Under the pieces are notes generated by a model. The model was not told where the DNA came from and did not search any database. It was given only the letters and a program-made list of their open reading frames with translations. The position numbers and the translations under genes are program-made. DNA of 64,000 nt from Halichoerus grypus (Eukaryota > Chordata > Mammalia > Carnivora > Phocidae): the NCBI RefSeq assembly GCF_964656455.1, contig NC_135721.1:53451530-53515529 (forward strand). The letters run 5' to 3'. Of the stretch, positions 36,601 to 45,905 are shown piece after piece; positions within the stretch are counted from its first letter, which is position 1; each line of letters begins with the position of its first letter.

Positions 36601-39600
36601 ATTTGGATTTAGTGAAAACCCATATTTTCCAGAATCTATTAATTCCTTGTTGTATGTCTTTGAAGGGAGATCCTGTAAAATTTTTGAATCCCTTACCCTG
36701 GTATCTAGACTTGTATTCATTCTTGACTTATTTTTATCATTTTTATTGTTAAAATTATAATTTTGCTTTTGATCAGCAATTTGGGCTGTTCTAGGAGCAG
36801 GGAAAAGTTCACACATTTTGACATTTTGCATAACAAAAGGTTCATTACTTAGTAAGTTTTCCCAATCATCCTCAAAATCACTGGTAGTAAATGCATCAAG
36901 GTGTTTATGAAAAGCTTCTGGCTTCTCAGTATAAGAAGTCACACATGATTTTGTCATTCCAGGAGTGTCTACTTGACAAAAAAGTGATCCTGGGGTTTTA
37001 TCTGGCAGTTTTTCAGGGACCAGAATTTCATTCGTAATGATTTTCCCCTCTTTTAAAGCGCTTTTCTTTCCAAAGGTGGTATTACTTGTGTTCAAAAAAG
37101 CATCTGACAAATCTTGGCTAAACTGTCCACTACATTTCTGAGTAGAGCCATCAAAAATGGCATTAAAGGCTGCTTCAGCATTTTGGTCAAATGGCTTCTG
37201 ACTGCTATATTGATCATTTACCACCGACATTTTGGTGTTTTCTTTCATCGGCTTCTTTATTGTAGAATTATCTATTTCAGGACCTATATCATGTAATAAC
37301 TGCATTTGTACATTATCTTTATAATTACTTAAAGTCTCTGCTTCTGCAATTGTCTGGATAAAATCATGATTTCTTTTGTTTTGCTCTTGAATCACATCTA
37401 ACTCTTCCATATTTTTATCAAATTGCTTAGCCAATTTCATAAGTTCTTCTTCTCGATTTTGTGTTTTTAACCTACTGAAAAAATTATAGAAATTATAACT
37501 AAGAAAACTTCTAAGAGTCATTATAAATATTCAATTGTTATTAAGCATATTTTAATATATTAAAACTCAAAATTTTAACACAATTATTTTAAGTCTAAAA
37601 TTTTACATGTCAAAACTAAAAAATATAATTTATAGCCATTTTGATATATTTACAAAGCCAAAACAGAATATTAAAAATATTTACTCCACTAAATCTCAGG
37701 AAAATTGTAAAGTTGGAACTTACTTTGTGCAGCTGATTTTTGCTCTTGATTTTCCTTTTGCTACACTAGGAGTACAAGGAATAGCAGTTGCACCAATCCA
37801 CATGCCAAGCATGGAGTTTGTTGTTGGTTTTTCATCCTTTGGCAGAAGGGAAAAAAAAGAAATTTACATAACAAAAAAAAGAAAGAAAAGAAAAAACTTT
37901 AACTACACTGAATTATTTTCCTAAAGCAAAAAATTTTGGTAAGGTGATAGTTACTAAACAAATTCCAGAATAATGAGAAGTTGGAGGATGGCAATAACAA
38001 GCTGTAAGAAGTGATCCTTTTACGTTTCAGGAAGTGAAAACATTCAGAATTGGTAATTTCTTATTTTCTAAAAAATTAAGTTTTAAGAATTTAATTAGTT
38101 AACATATGCATATTCAACAGTAAAAGCAGTTTTTTTTTTTTCCAAGAGAAAACTGACTGACTTATTAAGAATAGAGAGAGATACATATGGAATTCTTTCT
38201 ATATCACCTGATTCTCCAAAATTTCCCTATCCCCATTATAATCTTTATCTAAAGTTGGACAATCCATGTTGACCTGAACTGGGAACACTTAAAATTAAAC
38301 TCAGGACTGAGTCAAGTGCAAGGTTAGAACTGATGCTAAGAATATGGCAGGGATAAGAACAAAAATAAGTAGAGAAAGCAGAAAAAGAAGTTTAACCATA
38401 CTATTAAGGGAAAGAAAGGGCCATTTTAATCCTCGATGTTTTTGCTACTCCTTTCAGTCAGCTGATCATGCAAAAAAATTAGAAAATGAATTTATTCATT
38501 AGTGACAAATGAACAAATCAAATGGTTTAACCATTTTCCACTCTATTTTTGTACTTAGAATGAATATAATACTTAGAATGAACATAAATAACTATCACAC
38601 AAGCTAAAAATAATCTTATCACTAGGTTATAGGATACTTAAAAGCATGGACTGATCTTATGATCAGCACCCAGAAAAATGCTCGGCATGAAGAAGCTATC
38701 AGTTTATATTTATTTACTAGGTTTAGATGAAAATATCTCTACAACTTGATACTTTAAAATCCTCATTCAGCAAGCAGTTTTCTTAGATGTCCAGTTGAAC
38801 CTAGATTTTAGCTTCACAAAATACTCCAGTAATCAGTAATTTTACTTTCAGACTCAATATATATTTTCACTTTTGTTTCAACAACAACCTTGAATTTAGG
38901 GAAAATATTCTTAATGATTTAATTATGGACCTTTTGTCCATTTACCAAGTATTTTTAAATTCATTCAATTTTTAGAGAATAAAGGTATGACAACTTTTTA
39001 TGTCCAATTTTATATATACAAGGGCCCTGTGTATGTTTTTATACTATTTGTGTTAAATTTTAAAAATGTCTTTAATAATTGCATAATTTATTGATTTCCA
39101 ACTACAATCCAGGTGTTATATAAAGAATCTGAACACATTACTTCATTTAATCCTAAAGAGTATTCTGTGTAGAGTTGTATAAAAATTATGAAAAAATACA
39201 CATCCTCAAATAAACAACACTATATGAAAAGTATCCCTCAAAAAAGTGAAATGATTGTCCAGGGAAAATGGAAGTGAATATTTGGAGGGGAAAATTGCCA
39301 TATCTGAAAATATCAAGGTGACTTAAATAACTACTTGAGGAGGTAACTCACCTAAAAATAAAAAGCATGAACATGTCACTCTGAGAACATGACAATCTTA
39401 CACTACCAAAGATTTACATGCTTTAAAAGTGCTTAGTTGAAAAGAGTAACACTTAAAAGCAACTAATTTCACTGTATTTTTTCTCATATACAAGTTACCA
39501 CTTGCATATTGTTTCTATTTCTTTATGTGAGCTATTATTTCCAGCCCACTTAGGTAAAGGGTCCAGTAATTTACTCAACTATCTTTTTATCACTATTTAA

Positions 39601-42600
39601 GCTGGCCAGTCCAAACACATTTTATTATGCTTCTTTCATGTGAAACCCACAATTAATGAAGATCTATTGTTAACTTATGAAGTAAATAGTATTATGGCAT
39701 AAAAGCTATTTAACTAATGAACCGAATGTAAAATGAATTTCTATGACACGCCAAACATGGAATGTAAAGCTAGTAGCAACAGAGTTGTTTTGACTGTGCT
39801 AATTGTAATTTTGGATATTTTATAGCCACTAAGAAAAACTTTATTTCCTGTCTCCTCCACCTGGATGATGGTAATTCCTTGTAACCACAGTTTGGAACAA
39901 TGCCATCTATTGTTTATGGTGAACATATAGTTACTATCCAAGGGTATGTCAAGGAAAAATCCCATACTTTCTACAAAGAGGACACTGAGCAAAAATTAGA
40001 TGCTTTCTGAATTTAAATATTGTTAAATAAGAAAAAGAGAGAGGACAGTAAAGAGGTTCAGAATACAGGCTGCCTTAAACTTGTATTTCTATTCCATTCA
40101 AGCAGTACAGGAACTGAAATAAAGATAGAGAAACTTTTGAGGATGGTTCTATGACAGCAAATAATTTAATTATCATAATGAACTTTAAAATAACCTTACA
40201 TTTATAGTGCTTATGTTTACAAAGAATTTTTATCTAATTTAATCCTCATAATAGTCCAATGGAGAGAGCAAGACAAGTAATTCTAGTTTATGGCTGAATG
40301 AACTGAAGTTCTGAGAGCTTAAGTGCCTTGCTTATGGTCACCCAATATAGGAGGTAGACTGAAAACTTCAAATCCAGCGTTCTTTCCACTTTTATGAGTA
40401 TTTCTCAATGATCATATTAGTCCACAAGTATTAAGAAGAGCAGTTTCAATGGGGAAAAATTGTGCTATTGACAGTAAACAAATACCAATCACAAAAAACT
40501 TTAAAAAGTTTAAATTTTTATTGTCTGATTCTATTATTTTAGTAACTTTAAAAATAATGCCATATATTGTTAAACAACATTAAACATAAAATAAACACAA
40601 AGCTCTAGTCAAAATTCATTACTCTAAAAAAATTAAAATATAAGATATATGCTTAGGAAAATATATATTGCCAATTATACCTTATGTTCCTTTTTTCAAA
40701 ACATACATTTCAGTAGTACAAAAGGTAAAAGTTACCTTTGGTGCTCTATTTTCAGAAAAGAGAATTGTAAAAGACAACATTTTTCATACATGGGCCTAGT
40801 GGCATAGTTTTCACAGTTCTAAAATAAACTGTAAAACTAGTGATATTTACCTGAGGAGCAATACGATTAACAATATGTGAGATTTCATCACTATCTGTGG
40901 TGTAAATCTGTTTTTTTCTTCCTTTACCTAAAGAACAAAGACATTCCTATAAATGGTAAACAAAAAACTTAATTTTTAAAAATAGGAGTCACTTCATAGA
41001 AAACAATATTAATTAGCATGGCTTAGATCACTATGCACTGACATCACATGCGTACCATACCAATCACGTAAGATTTCTCAAAAAACATCTGTTGTATAAA
41101 AGTTCTGTTATTACCCTACTGAAATTCTATAGTTAAATCCTAATCATTTGCCAAATATTTACCCAGATAAAAATATTAATTAATAATAAATTACCTAACT
41201 GTTTTGTCATTGGAGAATTTTGATCCCAAAAGATATCATTTTGTCCATCTGGATCATTAGGAGAACTGAAGGTAGATGACAATAAATCCATTTTCAGCAC
41301 TCTCTTTGGTGTTTCATATCTTTCTACATAAAATAAGATTAAAAAACAATTGTTGCATTGTAAAGCATTACTTTACTTCCTAATACCCCAATGTCACACA
41401 TCCTTTAGATTACTTTCTATAGTCTAACTCTAAAATTTTCTCCCAGAGATGATATTACTTTAATAACAACTGAAATGTTTCACATAAAAATCCTTGTAAT
41501 ACTTCACAAATTTGACACTGTAAATAGCAAGTATTTTAAGATAACTCAGTAGCTCTATGAATGTCTACTACTGTATAATCTAGTCACTCCATTCATTACC
41601 ACTGGAACTTGGAGGCTTTGGGAACCACCTGTAATTTTGAAAATCAAAAAGCTCCCAGCAGAAACTTCAGTAAAAGTCTGTTTAGCTCCCTTTCATTAAC
41701 TCTATCCAACTTATGCTAATTACTTCAAAAAGCTTTAGCGACCCATTTCCTGTGAAGTTTTGTCCACTATCACTTTTAAATTTCTACAGACATTTGTTTT
41801 TGTTCATTCCAGAATTGCCTTATGGGAGTAAACTAAAGACAAATAAGGTAACAAAAGTCGTATTTTAAGAACACACTTTAAAAAAGAGCTTTTGTGTGAA
41901 TTTCAGTTCCTACCAGGATTTACTGCAAATCTTTAAAAAAATAGAACACCCAAAACTGACCAGAATGAAACATTCAGGGGCCCTTAGTTTCCTACTTGAG
42001 AGACATCATACACAGGACTTCCGGTTTATTCATAATGAAGTGAGACATCACCCAGACTCTTGAGGATGATAGAGATAGCTATAGCTGTTTATATGATCCC
42101 TTCACTAAAGCAAGTCAGGGCAAAACGTTTGGGGGGGGGGCGGGGAACAATTCCCCTGGAAATAAAGTGAAGGCAACAGGTTATCAGATAGTTTTCCTTG
42201 CTCTGCCACTGCTGAAGACTGGAGGAGCGGTATAGAAATAGCCGCCCTCCTTCCCTCCAACAGGTAAATCACAGGGCCTATTCCTATACCAGGGGCAGCA
42301 AGTGGGTGGTCAAACAGAGCGTGGCAGAGCTCAAATTCGGAGACTAAAACCATGGGGGTAGTGGCGTCGTGTTCCTTTCGGACTCACGAGGGAAGAAGCC
42401 CAGAGAAAGAAAGCACTAAGTCTCCACCCCCACCCGCACCCTAGGATCGCCCATTGCAAGCGGGGCTGTGGGGCTGCAGCGCTTAAGCCCGGAGAGGCCG
42501 CGTTGCCGACGTCTCACCCTCGGGGTTACTTTTACTGCACGAAGCGGCTGCTGGAGGCTGCTCTTGTTGCGGCACGGGCCGGGGAGACGTCTCTCCGGCC

Positions 42601-42740
42601 CTGTGGGGCTCTGAGCCGCGGGCCGACCTCAGCCGCCTCTTCCCTGGCTCGACCATCGAGCTGCATTCCTCAGCCGCCGCCGCTTTGCGCGGCGTGTTCT
42701 TCAGGCCAGGGCTGTCCCCATGTTTCCTTCGCCGACTCAT
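30504..42740 (-). CDS. ETAA1: ETAA1, RPA-binding ATR activator (six coding exons)
   Basis: ETAA1 is recruited to RPA-coated single-stranded DNA at stalled forks and activates the ATR-ATRIP kinase independently of TOPBP1. Joining six exons (42740-42518, 41323-41195, 40927-40851, 37836-37724, 37471-35427, 30622-30504) gives 2706 bases: 901 residues plus stop, close to the 926 I recall for human. All introns are GT-AG and phases match. Visible parts are a basic N-terminus, an ATR-activating segment with NDIFWDQNSP whose Trp is residue 107 as in human, a coiled-coil-like stretch about 184-223, an acidic FFDDWNDPSF region about 583-627 where RPA-binding motif 1 is expected, and a C-terminal helix PEEIQRKRQEALVRRM (873-888) as RPA32-binding motif 2. 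Most of the protein is Ser/Asn/Lys-rich and probably disordered. There are no frameshifts, so the gene looks functional. Confidence 0.97.
32311..32655. mobile_element. hAT-like DNA transposon, family also seen at 50743
   Basis: Begins 'gcagaggtcagcaaa' and 'gaagggccagaaagtaaatat', continues with 'gcatgaaaacagccagccatggacaatac' and 'ttcaaataaaactttgtttagggac', and ends 'gggctggatttggataggccatggtttgccaaacccc'. The ends are inverted (ggtcagcaaa / tttgccaaacc). No transposase; subfamily not assigned. Confidence 0.65.
33060..33680 (+). mobile_element. Old L1M 3' end
   Basis: 'tttgtaatgcaaaaaatgcaacc', 'atcatggtacatccatataataacatactatg' and 'aaactgttaactgtggtttccctgaggaatgg' are the usual L1M 3'-UTR landmarks, ending in an A-run at about 33665-33679. 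Confidence 0.75.
34195..34930 (-). mobile_element. L2 LINE, reverse orientation
   Basis: Starts 'attcattcaaatacttactaaacatcttctaag' (reversed L2 terminus). It continues with 'ggaaggtctctatgaggaag', 'gagacctaagga', 'ccagggccttataaatcagcg' in the typical order. Confidence 0.75.
35168..35240 (-). mobile_element. L2 3' tip, reverse orientation
   Basis: 'aacattcaacaaatatttattgagtacctaccatatgctag' is the reversed L2 terminus. Confidence 0.75.
35427..37471 (-). CDS. ETAA1: ETAA1 exon 5 (large central exon)
   Basis: 2045 bases encoding residues 181-862 without a stop. The acceptor reads ttttttcagtag before 37471, a tandem CAG-TAG site. If the first AG is used the exon starts at 37474 and Lys181 becomes Asn-Arg. 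The donor is AAAAG followed by gtatgt below 35427. The open frame extends upstream to 37521, but those first codons are intron sequence. The exon holds the coiled-coil-like LKTQNREEELMKLAKQF segment, two related acidic-tryptophan motifs (FEDDWENLL about 380-388 and FFDDWNDPSF 583-592) and the acidic DDVDDDLLYQACDDIERL stretch (610-627). Confidence 0.96.
37724..37836 (-). CDS. ETAA1: ETAA1 exon 4
   Basis: 113 bases, acceptor ctgccaaag before 37836, donor gtaagt after 37724. It encodes DEKPTTNSMLGMWIG through RAKISCTK, the second half of the conserved N-terminal region. It enters in phase 0 and leaves two bases for exon 5. Confidence 0.94.
37837..40850 (-). other. ETAA1 intron 3 (3.0 kb)
   Basis: AT-rich intron with a T-run at about 38130-38142 and one MIR (40195-40400). 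Chance frames only; no further exon seen. Confidence 0.8.
40195..40400 (+). mobile_element. MIR SINE in ETAA1 intron 3
   Basis: 'tttatctaatttaatcctcataatag', 'gaatgaactgaagttctgagagcttaagtgcc' and 'tggtcacccaatataggagg' match the MIR core on the plus strand. Confidence 0.8.
40851..40927 (-). CDS. ETAA1: ETAA1 exon 3
   Basis: 77 bases, acceptor gttctttag before 40927, donor gtaaat after 40851. It encodes GKGRKKQIYTTDSDEISHIV and ends on a complete codon. It belongs to the conserved N-terminal, ATR-activating portion. It was found by splice-site phase and by memory of the human protein, being too short for an ORF scan. Confidence 0.94.
41195..41323 (-). CDS. ETAA1: ETAA1 exon 2 (ATR-activating segment)
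   Basis: 129 bases, acceptor tttatgtag before 41323, donor gtaatt after 41195. It encodes ERYETPKRVLKMDLLSSTF and then SPNDPDGQNDIFWDQNSP. The tryptophan falls at residue 107 of the joined protein; Trp107 is required for ATR activation in human ETAA1, so function looks preserved. Confidence 0.95.
41324..42517 (-). other. ETAA1 intron 1 (1.2 kb)
   Basis: First intron, partly inside the CpG-rich zone at its 5' end. It contains a G-run at about 42129-42143 (ten G, then C, then four G). No repeat or exon recognised. Confidence 0.85.
42518..42740 (-). CDS. ETAA1: ETAA1 exon 1, coding part
   Basis: ATG at 42740-42738 in context ggcaATGa, donor after 42518 reading GAGG then gtgaga. It encodes 74 residues beginning MSRRRKHGDSPGLKNTPRK, strongly basic and matching the N-terminus I recall for mammalian ETAA1. 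It is GC-rich and lies in the CpG island. The 176-codon plus-strand frame across it is an antisense shadow caused by GC content. Confidence 0.95.
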
Positions 42741-42990
42741 TGCCTACACACCCCCTCCGCCAGCCCCTTCTCCTTTCACATTTTGCAACGGGAGTAGTAA
42801 GGCAATGGAACTACAAGCGGAACTCAGCGCCAACGGCCGCCGCCATTTTGGCCGATAGGGCGCTCGAAAGAGGCAGCCGCTCATTGGCTGCGTCTGGACA
42901 AGGGGGCGGAGCGGTCAGGGTGCTAGCGGCGCGCGCTTCCGCAGCCCGCCTCCAAGCTCGCCGGGCTCGGCTCAGACTCATCCGGATTGG
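42741..42990 (-). promoter_or_regulatory. ETAA1 CpG-island promoter and 5' UTR
   Basis: CpG-dense, TATA-less region directly upstream of the ATG. Read toward the gene it has a GC box (GGGGCGGAG on plus at 42903-42911), another at about 42945-42953, a CCAAT box (attgg on plus at 42883-42887) and a YY1 motif AAAATGGCGGC (42849-42839). A sense YY1 site usually sits just downstream of the start site, so transcription probably begins around 42850-42870. The motifs are seen directly; the start site is inferred. Confidence 0.75.
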
Positions 42991-43340
42991 AAGTGATGTA
43001 AGGAGTAGTGAGCTGGTCAGAGTAGTCGAGTGAGAGTATGGGAGGTGGAAAGAAAATTGAATCCACTGGCACCTTTTTACTGTATTTACAGCTGGCGTTA
43101 CACATTACTCAGATTTAGATAATTGTGGGTTTTAGTATTTTAAAGAAGAAATAAAAGGTATAGATTAGGAAGGAAAATTTTAGCTATTTTTTCATAGGTG
43201 ATGTGTGCATAGAATAACCCAAAAAGTGTAGAAGTTATTAAATATATAAATTAATTTAGCGGAGTTGCAGATACGAAGTAAATATTCAAAGACCAATTAT
43301 GTTTGAATATATTAGGAACAAACAACATTGACTTTTAAAG
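42991..43340. other. Unannotated stretch upstream of ETAA1
   Basis: Composition falls from GC-rich to AT-rich. No divergent gene or repeat was recognised. Confidence 0.5.
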
Positions 43341-43536
43341 AAATATGATTTCTGGGGCAACTGCCTTCGGCTCAGGTCATGATCCAGGAGTCCCCAAATC
43401 GAGTCCTATATTGGGCTCCTTACTCAGCGGGAGCCTGCTTCTCCCTCTCTTCCCCTCCTAGTGCTATCTCTGTCGCTATCTCTGTCTCTCTCAAATAAAT
43501 AAATAAAATCTTTAAAAAAAATAAAATATGATTTCT
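43341..43536 (+). mobile_element. CAN-SINE lacking its head, with 13-bp target-site duplication
   Basis: Plus-strand copy at about 43354-43523. It begins ggggcaactgccttcgg, so the first ~25 bases of the tRNA-derived head, including the box A region, are missing. The flanking repeat aaatatgatttct (43341-43353, 43524-43536) is perfect, so the loss came with or after a standard insertion. Confidence 0.92.
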
Positions 43537-43640
43537 AATAGCATACAAGATATCAAGTAACTAGAAATAAATTTAACCCAAATCGCAACATTTCTACAGA
43601 GAATATGAAATATTTTTGAAAGAAATTGAAGACCTAAATA

Positions 43641-44177
43641 CAATTGACCCTTGAACATGGCAAGTGTTAGGGGTACTGACCCCTGTGCAGTTGAAAAATC
43701 ACTGTAACTTTTAACTCCCCGTGAACTTAACTAGTAATAGCCTACTGATGTTGACTAGAAGTCTTCCAATAACATAAAGTTAATTAACACGTATTTTGTA
43801 TGTTATATGTATTGTATGCTGTATTCTTACAATAAAGTGAGCTACAAAAAAGAAAATGCTGGGGCTCCTGGGTGGCTCAGTCGTTAAGCGTCTGCCTTCG
43901 GCTCAGGTCATGATCTCAGGGTCCTGGGATCGAGCCCCACACAGGGCTCCCTGCTCCGAGGGAAGTCTGCTTCTCCCTCTCCCACTCCCCCTGCTTGTGT
44001 TCCCTCTCTTGCTGTGTCTCTCTCTGTAAAATAAATAAATAAAATCTTTTTTAAAAAATGTAATTAAGAAAATCGTAGGAAAAATACTTTATAGTACTGT
44101 GCTGTCTTTATAAAAAAACAAAACTAACTGTAAGTGGGCTTGCACAGTTCAAGCCCATGTTGTTCAAGGGTCAACAG
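43641..44177 (+). mobile_element. Tigger-group DNA transposon (Tigger2/MER28-like), split by a CAN-SINE
   Basis: Inverted terminal repeats are clear: caattgacccttgaacat at 43641 and tgttcaagggtcaacag ending near 44177. The interior 'ttaactagtaatagcctactgatgttgac' and 'acgtattttgtatgttatatgtattgtat' belong to a non-autonomous Tigger family. A CAN-SINE interrupts it at about 43861-44055. No transposase is left. Confidence 0.85.
43861..44055 (+). mobile_element. CAN-SINE nested in the Tigger element
   Basis: Full plus-strand copy: 'ggggctcctgggtggctcag', 'gggatcgagccccac', CT tract and TAAAATAAATAAATAAAATC tail. Only a short similar flank (aaaatg) marks the duplication. Confidence 0.94.
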
Positions 44178-44499
44178 TGAATGGAGGATTACATCATGTT
44201 CATGGTTGCAAGACTCAATATTTTTACCTTATTTCTTCCCAAATTGACTCAATGCAAATCCATTCAAAATTGCAGTAGGTGTATGAGTGTAGGTTTGTGT
44301 GTGTGTGTGTTGGGGGGGGGGTGTAACATGACAAGTTTATTTTAAATGTATATGGAAATGCAAAGCACCAAAAATATCCAAGAAACTTTCGGAGATCTCT
44401 TGAAGAATAATAAAGTTGGTATGTACCACGTATAAAATCATGGTAATTAAGACACTGTGGCAATGGTGAAAGGATAGACAAACATGAAAGAAACAGGAT

Positions 44500-45905
44500 A
44501 GATGGCTCAGAAACAGACCTTTACATAAATGGACACTTGATTTAAGACGAAGGTGATACTCCTAAGCAGTGGGAAAAGGACTTTTTGATAATGAACAGTG
44601 CTTGGTCGATTTGATAGTCACATTGTGGGAAAAAAAGAAACAACCTCTACTTCAAACCATAACCCAGATCAAATGATATGCAAGTTGATTATATATTTAA
44701 TTGTAAAAGATAAAATAATTAACATTCTAGGAGCTGTCTATAAATTGTCCTAATGACAGGAATGATTTTTAAATTGAACAAAAATGTCACTAACTATGAA
44801 AAAAATAATTATATTCTTGAGTACATTAAATTGATAACTGAAGAACTTAGGTCTATCCAAAGACAGCATTAGGGAATGAAAGGCAAGGCACAGATTGGAA
44901 GAAGGTATTTACCAGATGCCAGTTGGGCCCATATGTAAAATATATGAAAAACGGATATAAATTGCTAAGAAAATGATTGACCACCAATAAGAAAAATGGG
45001 TCAGATACTTTAGCAGGCTCTCCAAAAGAAAATCTCAAAGATCAATAAACTTGTATAAAGGTGCTCAACCTTATTTGTAATGAGGAAAATGAAAAATAAA
45101 GCCATAATGTGATACTCCTCAACACCCATCAGAATGGCTAAAATTAAGACTGACAATAGGGGTATCGAGGGAACCAGAGATGAGACCACAGCCTCAGCCA
45201 CTACCTTGATTGCAGCCTGTGAGGGACTCAGAGCCTGAGGACCCAACCAATGGGAATTGTCACATACTGCTGGTGAGAGTAACTTGGTACAACAGTTTTG
45301 GAAAACAGTTTTTGGTCTAGCAATCCCACTTTGAGGTATATAACCAACGGAAATGCATGATGCACTTGTGCATCAAGATACATTTTATAAAAATGTTTTT
45401 AGCAGTAAAATTCAAAATCACCCCAACCTGGAAGTAAGCCAAACATCCTTCAAGAGTACAAGGCTTAAATATATTGAGCTATATTTGCTTAACAAAATGC
45501 TACATAGCAACATAAAAGAAAAATCACAACTCCTTGCAACAATGTGGAAAATCTCATAAAGTTGAGCAAAAGAAGCCAGACTCCCAGTCAATTACATCCC
45601 AAGAATACTATATAATTCCATTTACATGTAAACAGGCAAGGTGTTGTATAGGGTTGTAAGTTTAAGTGTTAAAATTATAAAGAATAATCAAGGAATCGAT
45701 TACCATGAAAGTCAGGATAATGGTTACCTTGGGGAGGGGAGAAGGGACAATGATTAGAAGGGAATAGGGTGGCAGTAATCTGGTGTTTTGGCTTTGTTCT
45801 TTTTCTTGTTCTAGTTGTGATTTTGTGGTAATTCATTGAGCTGAATATGTTGTTTTGTGTACTTTTGTGTGTATACACTATGTTTATCAATAAAAATATT
45901 TTTAA
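44500..45905 (+). mobile_element. Decayed L1 (end of ORF2 and 3' UTR), 1.4 kb
   Basis: Ordered L1 landmarks: 'gaaggtatttaccagatgcc', 'aaagccataatgtgatactcctcaacacccatcagaatggct', 'cacatactgctggtgagag', 'acattttataaaaatg', 'ataatggttaccttgggg', ending 'tatgtttatcaataaaaatattttt'. A foreign piece lies at about 45155-45250. Frames are broken throughout. Confidence 0.8.
45155..45250. mobile_element. MaLR-like fragment replacing part of the L1
   Basis: Inside the L1 body, 'gatgagaccacagcctcagcc', 'accttgattgcagcctgtgagg' and 'gcctgaggacccaacc' resemble the 3' part of MaLR-type LTR repeats rather than L1. It takes the place of an L1 segment. The assignment is tentative. Confidence 0.45.

Noticed and set aside
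37472..37521. Methionine start of the 713-codon ETAA1 frame
   Set aside because: The codons above 37471 (or 37474) are intron 4 sequence including the polypyrimidine tract; the real protein reaches this exon by splicing.
42503..43033. 176-codon plus-strand open frame at the CpG island
   Set aside because: It overlaps ETAA1 exon 1 and its promoter in antisense. GC-rich islands give long chance frames, the translation is low-complexity Ala/Arg/Ser, and I recognise no family.
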